52,472 bases of DNA from DATCRE01 sp964235605 (lineage in GTDB: Bacteria > Bacteroidota > Bacteroidia > Cytophagales > Cyclobacteriaceae). The stretch is from NCBI GenBank assembly GCA_964235605.1, contig CAXSCR010000033.1, forward strand, positions 1-52,472, given 5' to 3'. Below are positions 35,687-44,424 of the stretch, in pieces. The position numbers and the translations under genes are program-made. The notes under the pieces were generated by a model. The model was not told the origin of the DNA. It saw only the letters and a list, made by a program, of their open reading frames with translations, and did no database searches. The stretch's first letter is position 1; each line of letters starts with the position of its first letter.

Positions 35687-35998
35687 AGCTTTTGGCTGCC
35701 AGCTTTGAGCTGCTAGCTCGCTTTTTTAGTTTAAAGTTTATGCAGCGACTCACATGTCGGGCTCATTTTAAGGATTTGTATTTTTTGACCCTGTGGCATA
35801 ACGAATAAGTAAGTAAAACTGCATATGACAAACATCGTTTGAAAGCGCAATCCTCCAGGGAAATAAAATATTGGAAATTGAGCCAATCCAGTTCATAAAG
35901 CATTATTAATCTGGGTAGAGCATACCAAAACAAACATCCCCTAAAACATCTGAGAAGAAATTCTTTTTTATATCAATAGTTAGTAAAAATGACTCTTA
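35687..35998 (-). repeat. dispersed intergenic repeat, copy 2 (inverted to copy 1)
   Basis: The reverse complement aligns with 65-366. It shares GAACTGGATTGGCTCAA, TTATTTCCCTGG, GATTGCGCTTTCAA, ATACAAATCCTTAA and GACATGTGAG with copy 1. The AGCT-rich tail is longer here (AGCTTTTGGCTGCCAGCTTT followed by GAGCTGCTAGCTCGC at about 35687-35722), as if a short unit had expanded. The copies lie 35 kb apart in opposite orientation, so recombination between them would invert the segment in between. Confidence 0.75.
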
Positions 35999-36250
35999 AT
36001 CACCTTTACTGACTGTTTCGTGACCAAAATGCGAAGGCAATCCTATCAGGGATGTTTTACTTAGTATTGGCGTATGTTACCGCAGCTAATGGATGAGTAT
36101 TGGGACTAAAGCGGCTGATCCGGGATATATCAGCAACTATTTGTGTGTGGCCTGAAAAGGCACATAAAATGTTATTTGTTAAGTAAGATAAACTCCAGCG
36201 AGATGCACGACAGCAAAATGAATTTCATGCTAAGGCAACGGTTATTCAAT
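35999..36250 (-). pseudogene. possible remnant of a small exported protein
   Basis: An ATG at 36228 on the minus strand reads MKFILLSCISLEFILLNK and stops at 36172. In another frame the sequence continues as NNILCAFSGHTQIVADISRI and SRFSPNTHPLAAVTYANTK to a stop at 36057. This looks like a signal-peptide start joined by a frameshift to a short mature part. It is too short to name and could be chance. The rest of the stretch shows nothing. Confidence 0.25.
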
Positions 36251-36493
36251 TTAATCCTCACTAAATCTTATTTCGTGCGGATGTAGGTTCGGGTCTTCAA
36301 CTAACGGCACATTACGAAAAGCAAGGATCTGTCCTGGAAAAACATCACCTCCCAAATTTGATCTTAGCATACCTTGCAAAATCTTCATGTCGAACGGAGA
36401 TACAAATAGCGCTTTAGGGCTTACACCATTTCTTGCAACTAGCCACGTTTCAAGCTGACTTTCTATTTCCGACCAAAGTATATTTTCTTCCAT
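36251..36493 (-). CDS. hypothetical protein, 80 aa
   Basis: An 80-residue cytoplasmic protein with no signal peptide or membrane segment. The N-terminal half is helical (MEENILWSEIESQLETWLVA), followed by PKALFVSPFDMKILQGML and a C-terminal extended part rich in Pro, Asn and His (LVEDPNLHPHEIRFSED). Balanced composition and a clean ATG suggest a real gene. I do not recognise the family. The nearest neighbour on the same strand is the truncated permease gene, 95 bases upstream. Confidence 0.55.
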   Translation of the reverse strand: MEENILWSEIESQLETWLVARNGVSPKALFVSPFDMKILQGMLRSNLGGDVFPGQILAFRNVPLVEDPNLHPHEIRFSED

Positions 36494-36588
36494 ATTTTGA
36501 ATCTTTTGTACGTATACCTTCTTACTTCATGCTTTGTTTATGCACAAACAGTCAAGAAAAGTAATAAAGTTCGGTAGCGATATTTATT

Positions 36589-36816
36589 TTACCTCCAGTT
36601 ATTGTTATTATCACCATATTTTATCATTGATGTCCGGCTGAAGTATGCAAGATATGATTGACTAATTAGGGAATAAAAGAATAATTTGGTCTGACTTAAT
36701 AGTAGTATCGGGGGTAGCATAAGGTCACCCTTAATCTCCTCTAGTAAATGTGCGGGGCAAAACGCCTGAAGTACACGTAATATCCATTGTGGGGGATTGA
36801 CCTTGTTTACGCTCAT
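36589..36816 (-). pseudogene. truncated FtsX/MacB-type ABC permease (prefix region only)
   Basis: 75 codons. The start NPPQWILRVLQAFCPAHLLEEIKGDL matches the permease prefix domain that opens Bacteroidota macrolide-export-type ABC permeases, which normally run to about 800 residues. After GDL the reading drifts into non-matching sequence and stops, so the four membrane helices and the periplasmic domain are gone. The ATG overlaps the stop of the PadR gene by four bases, the same coupling seen in intact PadR-permease pairs. I read it as the remains of such a pair. The first motif is quoted in part: LLEEIKGDL. Confidence 0.65.
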
Positions 36817-37145
36817 AGACCTGATGTGTTAAGCTGTGGAATCAACTTCCATAAATCAAGTCTCGCTTCCTTCATGGATCGCAACAACGACATGCCCGCA
36901 TTTGTAATTGTGTACAATCTTTTCCGCCTTCCCCCACGCTCGTTGGTAATGCCTCCTAAAGATGATTTAATAAATCCTTTATCCTCGAGTCGATAAAGTG
37001 TAACATGTACTGCACTAAGGTTTACCTCCCGCTTCTGTCTGGTTTCAATCTCTGTTGTAATTGCGGCGCCATAGGCGTCCTCATGCAAAAAAACCACCAT
37101 GGTTAAAATCAGTTCTTCAAACTCACCGAGATAATCTTTACTCAT
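36813..37145 (-). CDS. PadR-family transcriptional regulator
   Basis: 110 residues. The winged helix (about 8-90) shows LGEFEELILTMVVFL, AYGAAITTEI, SAVHVTLYRLEDKGFIKS and GRRKRLYTITNAG, typical of PadR proteins, including the Tyr-rich turn before the wing. The C-terminal helix is short, as in the PadR-like group 2. It is coupled by a four-base overlap to a truncated permease gene. PadR proteins usually repress their neighbours and themselves; here the target has been lost, so it may regulate elsewhere or only itself. Confidence 0.9.
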   Translation of the reverse strand: MSKDYLGEFEELILTMVVFLHEDAYGAAITTEIETRQKREVNLSAVHVTLYRLEDKGFIKSSLGGITNERGGRRKRLYTITNAGMSLLRSMKEARLDLWKLIPQLNTSGL

Positions 37146-37240
37146 ATGATATATTTTGTTAAGTAAACATACAAGTTATAGTTTATAAAAGTAAATAATT
37201 TATTAATACCTGATAATTAGATGATTACATTCATTATATG

Positions 37241-37278
37241 AAACTAAAAAGGCAGCCTGAAGATTGCCTTTTTAGTTT
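37241..37278 (-). terminator. strong bidirectional-type terminator hairpin
   Basis: The arms AAACTAAAAAGGCA at 37241-37254 and TGCCTTTTTAGTTT at 37265-37278 are perfectly complementary over 14 bases with a 10-base loop. It lies 11 bases after the stop of the DUF2911 gene on the minus strand. The A/T-rich outer half gives a T-run on either strand, so it can act in both directions. Confidence 0.8.
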
Positions 37279-37289
37279 TTAAGTTTAAA

Positions 37290-38141
37290 CTACTTAAGCT
37301 CAGCCAGTAGTTTTTCATTCATCATTTGATAATCTCTGTTCCTTACTTCCTTAGCGCCATCTAAAGATGCAGTAGCAGTTTCAGCAGCACCCTTTTTATC
37401 ACCAAGTGCTTTTTGAATTTTAGCTTTTTGGTGTAACATCCAGAATGCTTTTGGATTAGATTTTAAAGCTTCATTAACCCATGTAAGTGCTTGGTTAAGA
37501 TCTTTGCCAGTCTCTAAATAATATACTGCTGCAGAAAAGTAATTGTTTGGACTCACTTTGAGGCCCTGTTCTATAGACTTCATAACCCTGGCATCATATT
37601 CTGTACTTACAGTAAATTTTACAGAAGTGTTCTCCCATGCTAATTGAACTTTAGCACTCTTGCTGTCATCAGCAATGTCACCAATATTAAATGTTAAGGT
37701 TTCTACCTTATCACTAAGCTTGGTCGACTTTACTTGAAATTTTGCTACTTCATTCGCCTTGTCATATTTTTCAGTGTTTCCGCCTAATGTAATATCTTTA
37801 TATAAAGCTATTGCCCAATCAGTTGCGCTTGGCCAGGTAAAGATTAAGTACTCACCTTTTGGAACGGCAATGCCTTCAATCTTAACATCATCAGAAAAAG
37901 TGATCTTCGTTCCAGCGTTAGCACCTGTTCTCCATATCTGTGAATAAGGAACAACAACACTTGCCTCCGTTCCAAAGATTTTACGGCCTTTAGCACGTGG
38001 GCGGAAGTAATCAATTTTTATATCAGTTAGTCCAACTACAGTTGACACTGAACCGGCAGGACTGGCAGCTGGAGTTTGGACCTGCGCATGAGTTAGCAAG
38101 CATGAGGCAGCCATCACAACGGTTAATAGTAATTTTTTCAT
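37290..38141 (-). CDS. DUF2911 domain secreted protein
   Basis: 283 residues with a signal peptide (MKKLLLTVVMAASCLLTHAQ). The DUF2911 core (about 30-170) is recognisable from IKIDYFRPRAKGRKIFG, WRTGANAGTKITFSDDVKI, VPKGEYLIFTWP and LAWENTSVKFTV. The C-terminal part (about 185-283) reads as two TPR-like helical hairpins (YYLETGKDLNQALTWVNEAL, KAKIQKALGDKKGAAETA). The function of the family is unknown; proteins occur in the periplasm of many Bacteroidota. A strong terminator follows the gene. It is divergent from the DNA glycosylase gene with 69 bases between the starts. Confidence 0.9.
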   Translation of the reverse strand: MKKLLLTVVMAASCLLTHAQVQTPAASPAGSVSTVVGLTDIKIDYFRPRAKGRKIFGTEASVVVPYSQIWRTGANAGTKITFSDDVKIEGIAVPKGEYLIFTWPSATDWAIALYKDITLGGNTEKYDKANEVAKFQVKSTKLSDKVETLTFNIGDIADDSKSAKVQLAWENTSVKFTVSTEYDARVMKSIEQGLKVSPNNYFSAAVYYLETGKDLNQALTWVNEALKSNPKAFWMLHQKAKIQKALGDKKGAAETATASLDGAKEVRNRDYQMMNEKLLAELK

Positions 38142-38210
38142 ATAATTCTATGTTTGTTTTTTTGAAGTCGCCAAGTTAAGTAATCTTTGAAGACCAGAAA
38201 TTAATTTAAT

Positions 38211-38804
38211 ATGAAGTTGCCAGTAGATTTCTATGAGCGGACAAATGTGGTTAGGGTAGCACGTGATCTACTCGGTAAAGGACTTTTTACCAATATCGAC
38301 GGCATCATAACGGCGGGTTTGATCGTTGAAACGGAAGCATATTCGTGGAAGGAGCGAGGTTGTCATGCTTTTGGCGCTAAGAAAACGCAACGTAACGCCA
38401 TCATGTTTGGTAGTGGCGGACATGCCTATGTATATTTATGTTACGGCATGCATCATCTTTTTAATGTAGTGACTAGCACAGAAGGCCTTGCAGATGCCGT
38501 ATTAGTGAGGGCAGTTGAGCCGCTTGTAGGAATTGAAGAAATGAAACTAAGAAGAGGAAAGTTAAATTCAGCTTTTCATCTAACGTCGGGCCCGGGCAAG
38601 CTGACCAAGGCATTAGGCATTGATCGATCTTTTAATGCAAAGTTTCTATTGAATGATGAAGTTTGGATTGAGGATTTAGGCCACCACCTTTCAAGCAGTA
38701 AGATAGATGTAAGCCAAAGAATAGGTATTGATTATGCCGGTGAGGACGCCAAACTTCCTTGGCGCTTTACAGTAAAAGGAAATAAGTGGATTAGTAAAAT
38801 TTAA
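38211..38804 (+). CDS. 3-methyladenine DNA glycosylase, AAG/MPG family
   Basis: 197 residues, the normal length for bacterial members. The catalytic segment VETEAY gives the general base E42 and the stacking Tyr44, and His52 in GCHAFG corresponds to the base-contacting His of the human enzyme. MFGSGGHAYVYLCYGMHHLF includes the intercalating Tyr region, and LTSGPGKLTKALGI and the C-terminal PWRF also match. The enzyme flips out alkylated purines, such as 3-methyladenine and hypoxanthine, and cuts the glycosidic bond in the cytoplasm. The start is the ATG at 38211. It is transcribed alone, divergently from a DUF2911 gene. Confidence 0.93.
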   Translation: MKLPVDFYERTNVVRVARDLLGKGLFTNIDGIITAGLIVETEAYSWKERGCHAFGAKKTQRNAIMFGSGGHAYVYLCYGMHHLFNVVTSTEGLADAVLVRAVEPLVGIEEMKLRRGKLNSAFHLTSGPGKLTKALGIDRSFNAKFLLNDEVWIEDLGHHLSSSKIDVSQRIGIDYAGEDAKLPWRFTVKGNKWISKI

Positions 38805-38937
38805 ATTAACTAAATGTTGATGGATTGATTTTACTTACGTATGATACCCTCAAAATATGATTTATACCCCTTTTCAAGTAACGCTGTAAGAAAAACATAA
38901 CACATTATTACATCACACAAAATTATACTTATAAGAT

Positions 38938-38945
38938 TATATTTG
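38938..38945 (+). promoter_or_regulatory. -7 box for the OmpA-PD40 gene
   Basis: TATATTTG matches the Bacteroidota consensus TAnnTTTG and lies 22 bases before the ATG of the OmpA-family gene. The upstream -33 TTTG element is not clear, so only the -7 box supports the call. Confidence 0.4.
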
Positions 38946-38967
38946 CCGATTAAACTGCCGCGATGGA

Positions 38968-40548
38968 ATGAAATTTTTACCTTTTATAGTGCTCTTATGT
39001 TTGGCTCAATCTGTTTATGCTCAAATAGTTAATACAGACTCATTCAAGTTAATTAACTCTCCTTTCGATGAACTTCAGCCGGTTTTAAGTCCGGATAGAA
39101 AAACACTCTTCTTTACAGTTGCCAACCATCCTAAAAATATTGGAGGCAAAAAAGATCCAGGCGATATTTGGCTTTCTATCTTAGTTGATGATAAATGGAA
39201 TGCTCCTATACATGGTGGTCAACTATTAAACGACAATGGTTACAATGCCGTAGCAGGTATATCCTTATCTGGAAATCAGCTTTTTTTATTAGGTCATTAT
39301 AATGAAACAGGTGGTATAGCTAAGACTCAAGGTATTTCAATTTCAAAAAATGATGGCCATGGCTGGTCAAGGCCTGAAAATATTTCCATTCCTTACTTTC
39401 AAAATAAATCACACATTTTAAGTGGACACATAACGGCCGATAAAGGTGTATTTATTTTTTCTGCCGAGACGTATGGTACCAGAGGCGTGGAAGATATATA
39501 TGTTAGTCTCAATGAAGATGGGCGATGGACTGAAGCTAGGAATCTTGGTAGTAAAATCAACACACAGTTTCAAGAGCTATCACCTTCTTTAAGTGAGGAT
39601 GGCAAAACCTTATTTTACTCCAGTAATGGAAGGAAGGGCAAGGGAAGTTTTGATGTTTACGTTTCTAAACGACTTGATGACACCTGGTCAAATTGGTCGG
39701 AGCCGGTGAGCATAACAGAGGGTGTCAATTCAGAAGGTAGAGAATTATTTTATCGGGAATTCAATGACCTAGGTTTTTCAATTTTCACATCCACTAAAAA
39801 TAGCGATGGCTATGGAGATATTAATATATACCATCCTGCCAAAGGTATTGAACCAGATACGGTTAAGGCCGTGGTACAAATTTACATAGATACGATAGCG
39901 CAAGTAAAAAAGGTAGTAGAAGTCGTAATCTTAAAAGATACCATTACCTCTGTTAGAATCTATGGTAAGGTCACCAATGCTAAAACCGGCGAACCCATTA
40001 ATGCATCAATACGCTTTTCTTCATCCACTATAAAAAATATAGCAACTAGTGGGCTAGATGGATTTACTGTAAATGTTCCTGTCTCTCAATATACAGTTAA
40101 TATAGAGGCAAGCGGTTATGTAAGTGCAATTGAAAAGTTTGATATACAGGGATATGAAATGAATGAATTGGAAATGAATTTTAAACTGCAGCCTGTTGAG
40201 ATAGGTACTAGAGTAAATCTAAGAAATGTATTATTTGAAAGAGGAACATCAACGTTACTTCCTGAATCAAACGATGAGCTAGATCTAATAGCTACTTTTC
40301 TTAATGCCAATCCCTCAATCAAAATCGAATTGAATGGCCATACCGACAACCGCGGTGTTCATGTAGACAACGTGAAATTATCGCAAGAGCGTGTTAACAA
40401 AGTGAAGCAATACCTTATAACTAAGGGAATAGAAGCTAAACGTATGACAGGTAAAGGATATGGTGGCGCAAAGCCAATTGCCAGCAATGATTCAGAAGAA
40501 ACCCGGAAACTCAATAGGCGGGTTGAGTTCACCATAAAGAAATTTTAA
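38968..40548 (+). CDS. OmpA-family protein with PD40 repeats
   Basis: 526 residues with a signal peptide (MKFLPFIVLLCLAQSVYAQ). Residues about 25-300 are WD40-like PD40 beta-propeller repeats (LQPVLSPDRKTLFFTVANHP, ELSPSLSEDGKTLFYSSNGR). A carboxypeptidase-regulatory-like sandwich follows (about 330-405; IYGKVTNAKTGEPINASIRF). The C-terminal OmpA domain (about 415-526) has IELNGHTDNRG and LSQERVNKVKQYL, the peptidoglycan-binding signature, and ends NRRVEFTIKKF. The protein tethers the outer membrane or a surface machine to peptidoglycan. In Bacteroidota similar proteins accompany T9SS (PorE-like) or gliding, but no partner gene is next to it here. Confidence 0.9.
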   Translation: MKFLPFIVLLCLAQSVYAQIVNTDSFKLINSPFDELQPVLSPDRKTLFFTVANHPKNIGGKKDPGDIWLSILVDDKWNAPIHGGQLLNDNGYNAVAGISLSGNQLFLLGHYNETGGIAKTQGISISKNDGHGWSRPENISIPYFQNKSHILSGHITADKGVFIFSAETYGTRGVEDIYVSLNEDGRWTEARNLGSKINTQFQELSPSLSEDGKTLFYSSNGRKGKGSFDVYVSKRLDDTWSNWSEPVSITEGVNSEGRELFYREFNDLGFSIFTSTKNSDGYGDINIYHPAKGIEPDTVKAVVQIYIDTIAQVKKVVEVVILKDTITSVRIYGKVTNAKTGEPINASIRFSSSTIKNIATSGLDGFTVNVPVSQYTVNIEASGYVSAIEKFDIQGYEMNELEMNFKLQPVEIGTRVNLRNVLFERGTSTLLPESNDELDLIATFLNANPSIKIELNGHTDNRGVHVDNVKLSQERVNKVKQYLITKGIEAKRMTGKGYGGAKPIASNDSEETRKLNRRVEFTIKKF

Positions 40549-40904
40549 GCGAAACGGTTGCGTGTATCACAAATGTATATCACCTGTCATAAATTGATTA
40601 TTTGTTTACATTCAAATTGCAGAAAAAGGTACATTGATTTATATAATTTTTTTAGTGGAATGATATTTAATCTACCTCTGGTAGATGCAGTACTCTCGTA
40701 ATAGATCGTTGAATTCTTCGTGTAACATTACATCACTTCTGAACCAGCCTTAATAATACGCTCATAAGAATTACGCACGTTTTTATACCTTAATATTTAC
40801 TGCTCAATAGCCCCTTTTACTAATGTTAAAAGTAGTAGAGTTATCATAGCATCACTCGTTGAAAGGTGATCCTGTACTCCCTGGAGAGTACATAATATAA
40901 TGTT
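40549..40904. other. intergenic region upstream of the phosphorelay operon
   Basis: About 356 bases. Two small palindromes are visible: TCTACCTCTGGTAGA near 40670-40685, and GTACTC/GAGTAC arms around 40873-40892, just upstream of the kinase start. The second could be a regulator site. No gene or strong promoter box is seen. Confidence 0.3.
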
Positions 40905-42614
40905 ATGAAGTTCTATTTCGAAAAAAGAGTGCTTTTTGGCTTCGGCCTTGCTTTGACTAGTCTAGTCCTGCTAGGCGTCTACGCTTTTCAGAACAGCAAA
41001 AAATTTGCTGAGACCAGTAAGTTAGTATCTCATACCAACGAAGTGTTATATCATTCAGAACGAGCGCTTACCATAATCTTAACTATGGAAAGTAATCAAA
41101 GAGGGTATGTCCTAACTGGTAACAAAGACTTCCTTACTCCTATAGAATATGCTGTCGATACCATGCATAACCACTTACAGAACCTAATAAGACTAACCAG
41201 CGATAATGCCAACCAGCAAAAACGAATACAGATACTGATACCGCTTGTAGCTAACAAAGTAAAATTTATTAATACGGTTGTTGAGAATCGTAAAGTTAGC
41301 TTCGAAAGGGCGCTCGCAATAATTCACTCCTTACAAGGGAAACACCAGATGGAAGAAATTAATCAAGTCTTCAAAGATTTACAGGATGAAGAGAAAAGGC
41401 TTCTGCAAAAACGCATTGCTTTAATGGAAGCGAATTTTGTTGAATTTAATTATGCCTTATATGCCTTATTATCCACCACAGGGCTGATCTTAACTCTGGT
41501 TTTTATAGCTATTTACTTTAGCCTTAAAGCAAGAACAAAAGCAGAGTTAGCCTTAAAAATAAGTTCAAGTGAACTTGTAGATATTTATGAGAATGCGCCA
41601 TGTGGATATTACTCACTTGATAATAGGGGCTTTTTCGTAAAAGCAAATAACACCTTTCTATCCTGGATTGGTTATAATAGAAGTGAGATTATAAACGTGG
41701 TAAAGTTTAGCCATATATTAACTAATGAGGGTAAAGCGGCTTTTTCTGAAAATTTTCCAAAGTTCAAACTTCAAGGTTTTATTTATAATATAGAATTTGA
41801 TTTGATAAGAAAAGACGGGTCCTGTTTCCCGGTTATTTTAAACTCGACTGCAGTTACTGATGATAAGGGCAGGTATATTAGAAGCAGGTCTACAGCCTTT
41901 GATATTACAGAGAACAAACTAGCTGAAAATAAGATAAAGCTATTGAACAAAGAACTGGAGGCCTTCACATATTCTGTTTCTCACGATTTGCGCTCGCCGC
42001 TTCGATCTATAAATGGCTATGCAAAAATTCTTGAAGAAGATTATGGTGCTATAATAGATGGTGAGGGCAAAAGACTCATGCAAGTTATTATAAATAATGC
42101 CAAACGCATGGGCCAACTCATTGACAATTTATTGGATTTTTCAAGGATCGGTAGAAAGGAATTAATAAAATCAAATTATGATATTGACCAACTTATACAC
42201 TCTATAATACAGGAACAACTTGAAAGTGAATCGCATAGGGAAATAAAGTTCTCATTTCAAAAACTCTACCCAGCAAAGTGTGATATAATGATGATACGCC
42301 AGGTATGGGAAAATCTCATTTCTAACGCAGTAAAGTATTCACGTAAGAAAGACGTTGCTATTATAGAAATTGGATCGTCAATAGGTAATAATGAAGTAAT
42401 TTATTTCATAAAGGATAATGGTGTAGGCTTTGATATGGCTTATGTTAATAAACTTTTTGGTGTCTTTCAACGACTTCACACCATACAAGATTTTGAAGGT
42501 ACAGGCGTTGGTTTAGCAATTGTATATAGAATAGTTACGAGGCACGGTGGTCGGGTATGGACAGAAGCTGAAGTTAATAAAGGAGCAACGTTTTTTTTTA
42601 CAATACCCACATAA
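40905..42614 (+). CDS. CHASE3-PAS sensor histidine kinase
   Basis: 569 residues. A first membrane helix (about 8-27), an extracytoplasmic CHASE3 domain (about 35-185; TMESNQRGYVLTGNKDFLTP), a second helix (about 190-212) and a PAS domain (about 225-345; YENAPCGYYSLDNRGFFVKA). The HisKA domain carries the phospho-acceptor H360 in YSVSHDLRSPLRSI, and the ATPase domain has N-box NLISNAVKYS, IKDNGVGFD and GTGVGLAIVYRIV. The layout is like phytochrome-type kinases of Bacteroidota. It is the first gene of three in a row, followed 15 bases later by a lone receiver, so phosphate probably flows to that protein. Confidence 0.92.
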   Translation: MKFYFEKRVLFGFGLALTSLVLLGVYAFQNSKKFAETSKLVSHTNEVLYHSERALTIILTMESNQRGYVLTGNKDFLTPIEYAVDTMHNHLQNLIRLTSDNANQQKRIQILIPLVANKVKFINTVVENRKVSFERALAIIHSLQGKHQMEEINQVFKDLQDEEKRLLQKRIALMEANFVEFNYALYALLSTTGLILTLVFIAIYFSLKARTKAELALKISSSELVDIYENAPCGYYSLDNRGFFVKANNTFLSWIGYNRSEIINVVKFSHILTNEGKAAFSENFPKFKLQGFIYNIEFDLIRKDGSCFPVILNSTAVTDDKGRYIRSRSTAFDITENKLAENKIKLLNKELEAFTYSVSHDLRSPLRSINGYAKILEEDYGAIIDGEGKRLMQVIINNAKRMGQLIDNLLDFSRIGRKELIKSNYDIDQLIHSIIQEQLESESHREIKFSFQKLYPAKCDIMMIRQVWENLISNAVKYSRKKDVAIIEIGSSIGNNEVIYFIKDNGVGFDMAYVNKLFGVFQRLHTIQDFEGTGVGLAIVYRIVTRHGGRVWTEAEVNKGATFFFTIPT

Positions 42615-42629
42615 ACAATTTACGTAACA

Positions 42630-43052
42630 ATGAATTTTCAGAATGTAGACATTTTATTAGTAGAAGATAATGATGAAGATGCTGAATTAACTATTCGCGC
42701 ACTTAAAAAGCACAATTTGGCAAATCACCTCATTCACCTTCATGATGGAGAAGAAGCGTTAAGTTATTTGTTAGATACTACTAAAAACTTACCAAAGATT
42801 ATTTTGCTTGATTTAAAAATGCCCAAGATTGATGGTATAGAAGTATTAAGAAAGATTAAGGTAGACGAGAGATTAAAGGTGATTCCCGTTGTTTTACTTA
42901 CATCTTCCAAGGAAGAGCGAGATATAATAGAGTCTTATAAGTTAGGTGTAAATGCATATATTGTTAAGCCCGTAGAGTTTGAAAAATTTATGAAAGTAGT
43001 TTCGGAAATCGGTCTATTCTGGCTTTTGCTAAATCAGCCGCCGCAGTTATAA
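42630..43052 (+). CDS. single-domain response regulator (Rcp1-like)
   Basis: 140 residues, only a receiver domain. The acidic pocket is EDNDED at residues about 10-15, the phospho-acceptor is D61 in LLDLKMPKIDG, Thr/Ser is at LLTSSKEE and the Lys is in YIVKPVEF. There is no output domain, so it shuttles phosphate. The gap insertion after residue 30 (ALKKHNLANHLIHLHDGEEAL) is typical of Rcp1-type receivers that pair with phytochrome-like kinases. It lies between a CHASE3 kinase and a receiver-kinase fusion, which makes a relay among the three likely. Confidence 0.92.
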   Translation: MNFQNVDILLVEDNDEDAELTIRALKKHNLANHLIHLHDGEEALSYLLDTTKNLPKIILLDLKMPKIDGIEVLRKIKVDERLKVIPVVLLTSSKEERDIIESYKLGVNAYIVKPVEFEKFMKVVSEIGLFWLLLNQPPQL

Positions 43053-43063
43053 ACTATGTGCTC

Positions 43064-44191
43064 ATGGAAAAAGGTATGAAGATTTTGATGTTGGAAGATA
43101 TTCCTGATGATGCAGGTTTAATAGAACGTGCACTGAACAAGAGCGGTATTGAGTTTGTTTCTAAGCGTGTTGATACGCGGGAGGAATTTATTGACGCTTT
43201 AAAGGTATTTAAACCTGATGTTATCCTTTCTGACCATTCTCTTCCACAATTTAATTCTATTGAAGCTTTAAAGCTTTGTAAAAACCATACGTCTGAAGCA
43301 TCATTTATACTTGTTACCGGGGCAGTTTCTGAGGAGTTTGCAGTTAGCTGTTTGAAACAAGGCGCCGATGATTATGTTTTAAAATCCAATTTAGTGCGAT
43401 TACCTTCTGCGATCTTTAACTCCATTAAGCAGAAAGAGATGGAGCAGAAAAGAGTCAAGGCTGAAAGAACGCTACGTGAGCAGAATCAGGAGTTAGTAAA
43501 AATTAATAAAGAGCTCGATAGTTTCGTATACAGCGTATCGCATAACCTCAGGGCGCCACTAATGTCAGTTCTAGGTTTACTTAATTTGGCTCGCATGAAT
43601 GATGTGCAGTTAGATAAGAAGCTCGGTAGCTATTTTGGTATGATGGAGCACAGCATCAACAAGCTAGACGATACTTTAAAGGAAATCCTTGACTATTCAC
43701 GCAATGCGCGTAGTTGTATTAAGATTGAAAAGGTGTTAATGCAATCGTTAATTGAGGACGGGTTTGAAAAATTACAGTATGTAGATGGCTCAGATCAGAT
43801 AGAAAAACACATAGATGTTAATGATCCAGTCCCCTTTTACTCAGATTCATATAGGATAATGGTTATTATTAATAACCTCATTTCTAATGCAATTAAATAT
43901 CGTGATACACAAAAGCAAAAGTCATTCATTACCGTAGATATAGATATTTCACAAAAAAGTGCCATTGTGCTATTTAAAGATAATGGTATTGGGGTCCCTG
44001 CAAATCTTTTAAAGAAAATTTTTGACATGTTCTTCAGGGCCACCGATAAAAGCGAGGGTGCTGGCCTGGGTTTATATATCGTGAAAGAGACCATAGAGAA
44101 ATTGGGAGGAACGATAAGTGTTGAGTCGACTATTGGAGAGGGCGTACTTTTTAAAATGGAAATACCCAATCATAGTTCTACTATTGTGTAA
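43064..44191 (+). CDS. receiver-histidine kinase fusion without own sensor
   Basis: About 375 residues from the ATG at 43064; a GTG at 43058 adds two residues and an internal ATG at 43076 is a second option. The receiver comes first (D57 in ILSDHSLPQFNS, K in YVLKSNL), then a coiled coil (about 127-150), a HisKA domain with H160 in YSVSHNLRAPLMSV and an ATPase domain (NLISNAIKYRD, FKDNGIGVP, GAGLGLYIVKETI). Putting the receiver before the kinase is the reverse of common hybrids, so the receiver probably controls the kinase. Its position as third gene of the relay suggests it receives phosphate from the first kinase or passes it on. Confidence 0.88.
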   Translation: MEKGMKILMLEDIPDDAGLIERALNKSGIEFVSKRVDTREEFIDALKVFKPDVILSDHSLPQFNSIEALKLCKNHTSEASFILVTGAVSEEFAVSCLKQGADDYVLKSNLVRLPSAIFNSIKQKEMEQKRVKAERTLREQNQELVKINKELDSFVYSVSHNLRAPLMSVLGLLNLARMNDVQLDKKLGSYFGMMEHSINKLDDTLKEILDYSRNARSCIKIEKVLMQSLIEDGFEKLQYVDGSDQIEKHIDVNDPVPFYSDSYRIMVIINNLISNAIKYRDTQKQKSFITVDIDISQKSAIVLFKDNGIGVPANLLKKIFDMFFRATDKSEGAGLGLYIVKETIEKLGGTISVESTIGEGVLFKMEIPNHSSTIV

Positions 44192-44424
44192 TATTTACGC
44201 TGCCTCCTTAATCGGGTACCTAGGTAAATAATATGACATAAATCAGATTTTTTATACTATTTTTATACACAGTGAACTTTATTTCACTTGTTCTAATTAT
44301 AAGTACAAGACCTTTACTCATTAATAAATGACTAATTAAACTAAAAAAAGACTATTCATCATATTGTTGTTGATTAAGTCAATTTAAAATGTGTATTTCG
44401 CCAAAAATATTTTAATCATAATAT
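44192..44424. other. intergenic stretch before the TetR gene
   Basis: About 233 bases, AT-rich, with no gene and no clear promoter box. It should hold the promoter of the TetR-type gene. Confidence 0.25.
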
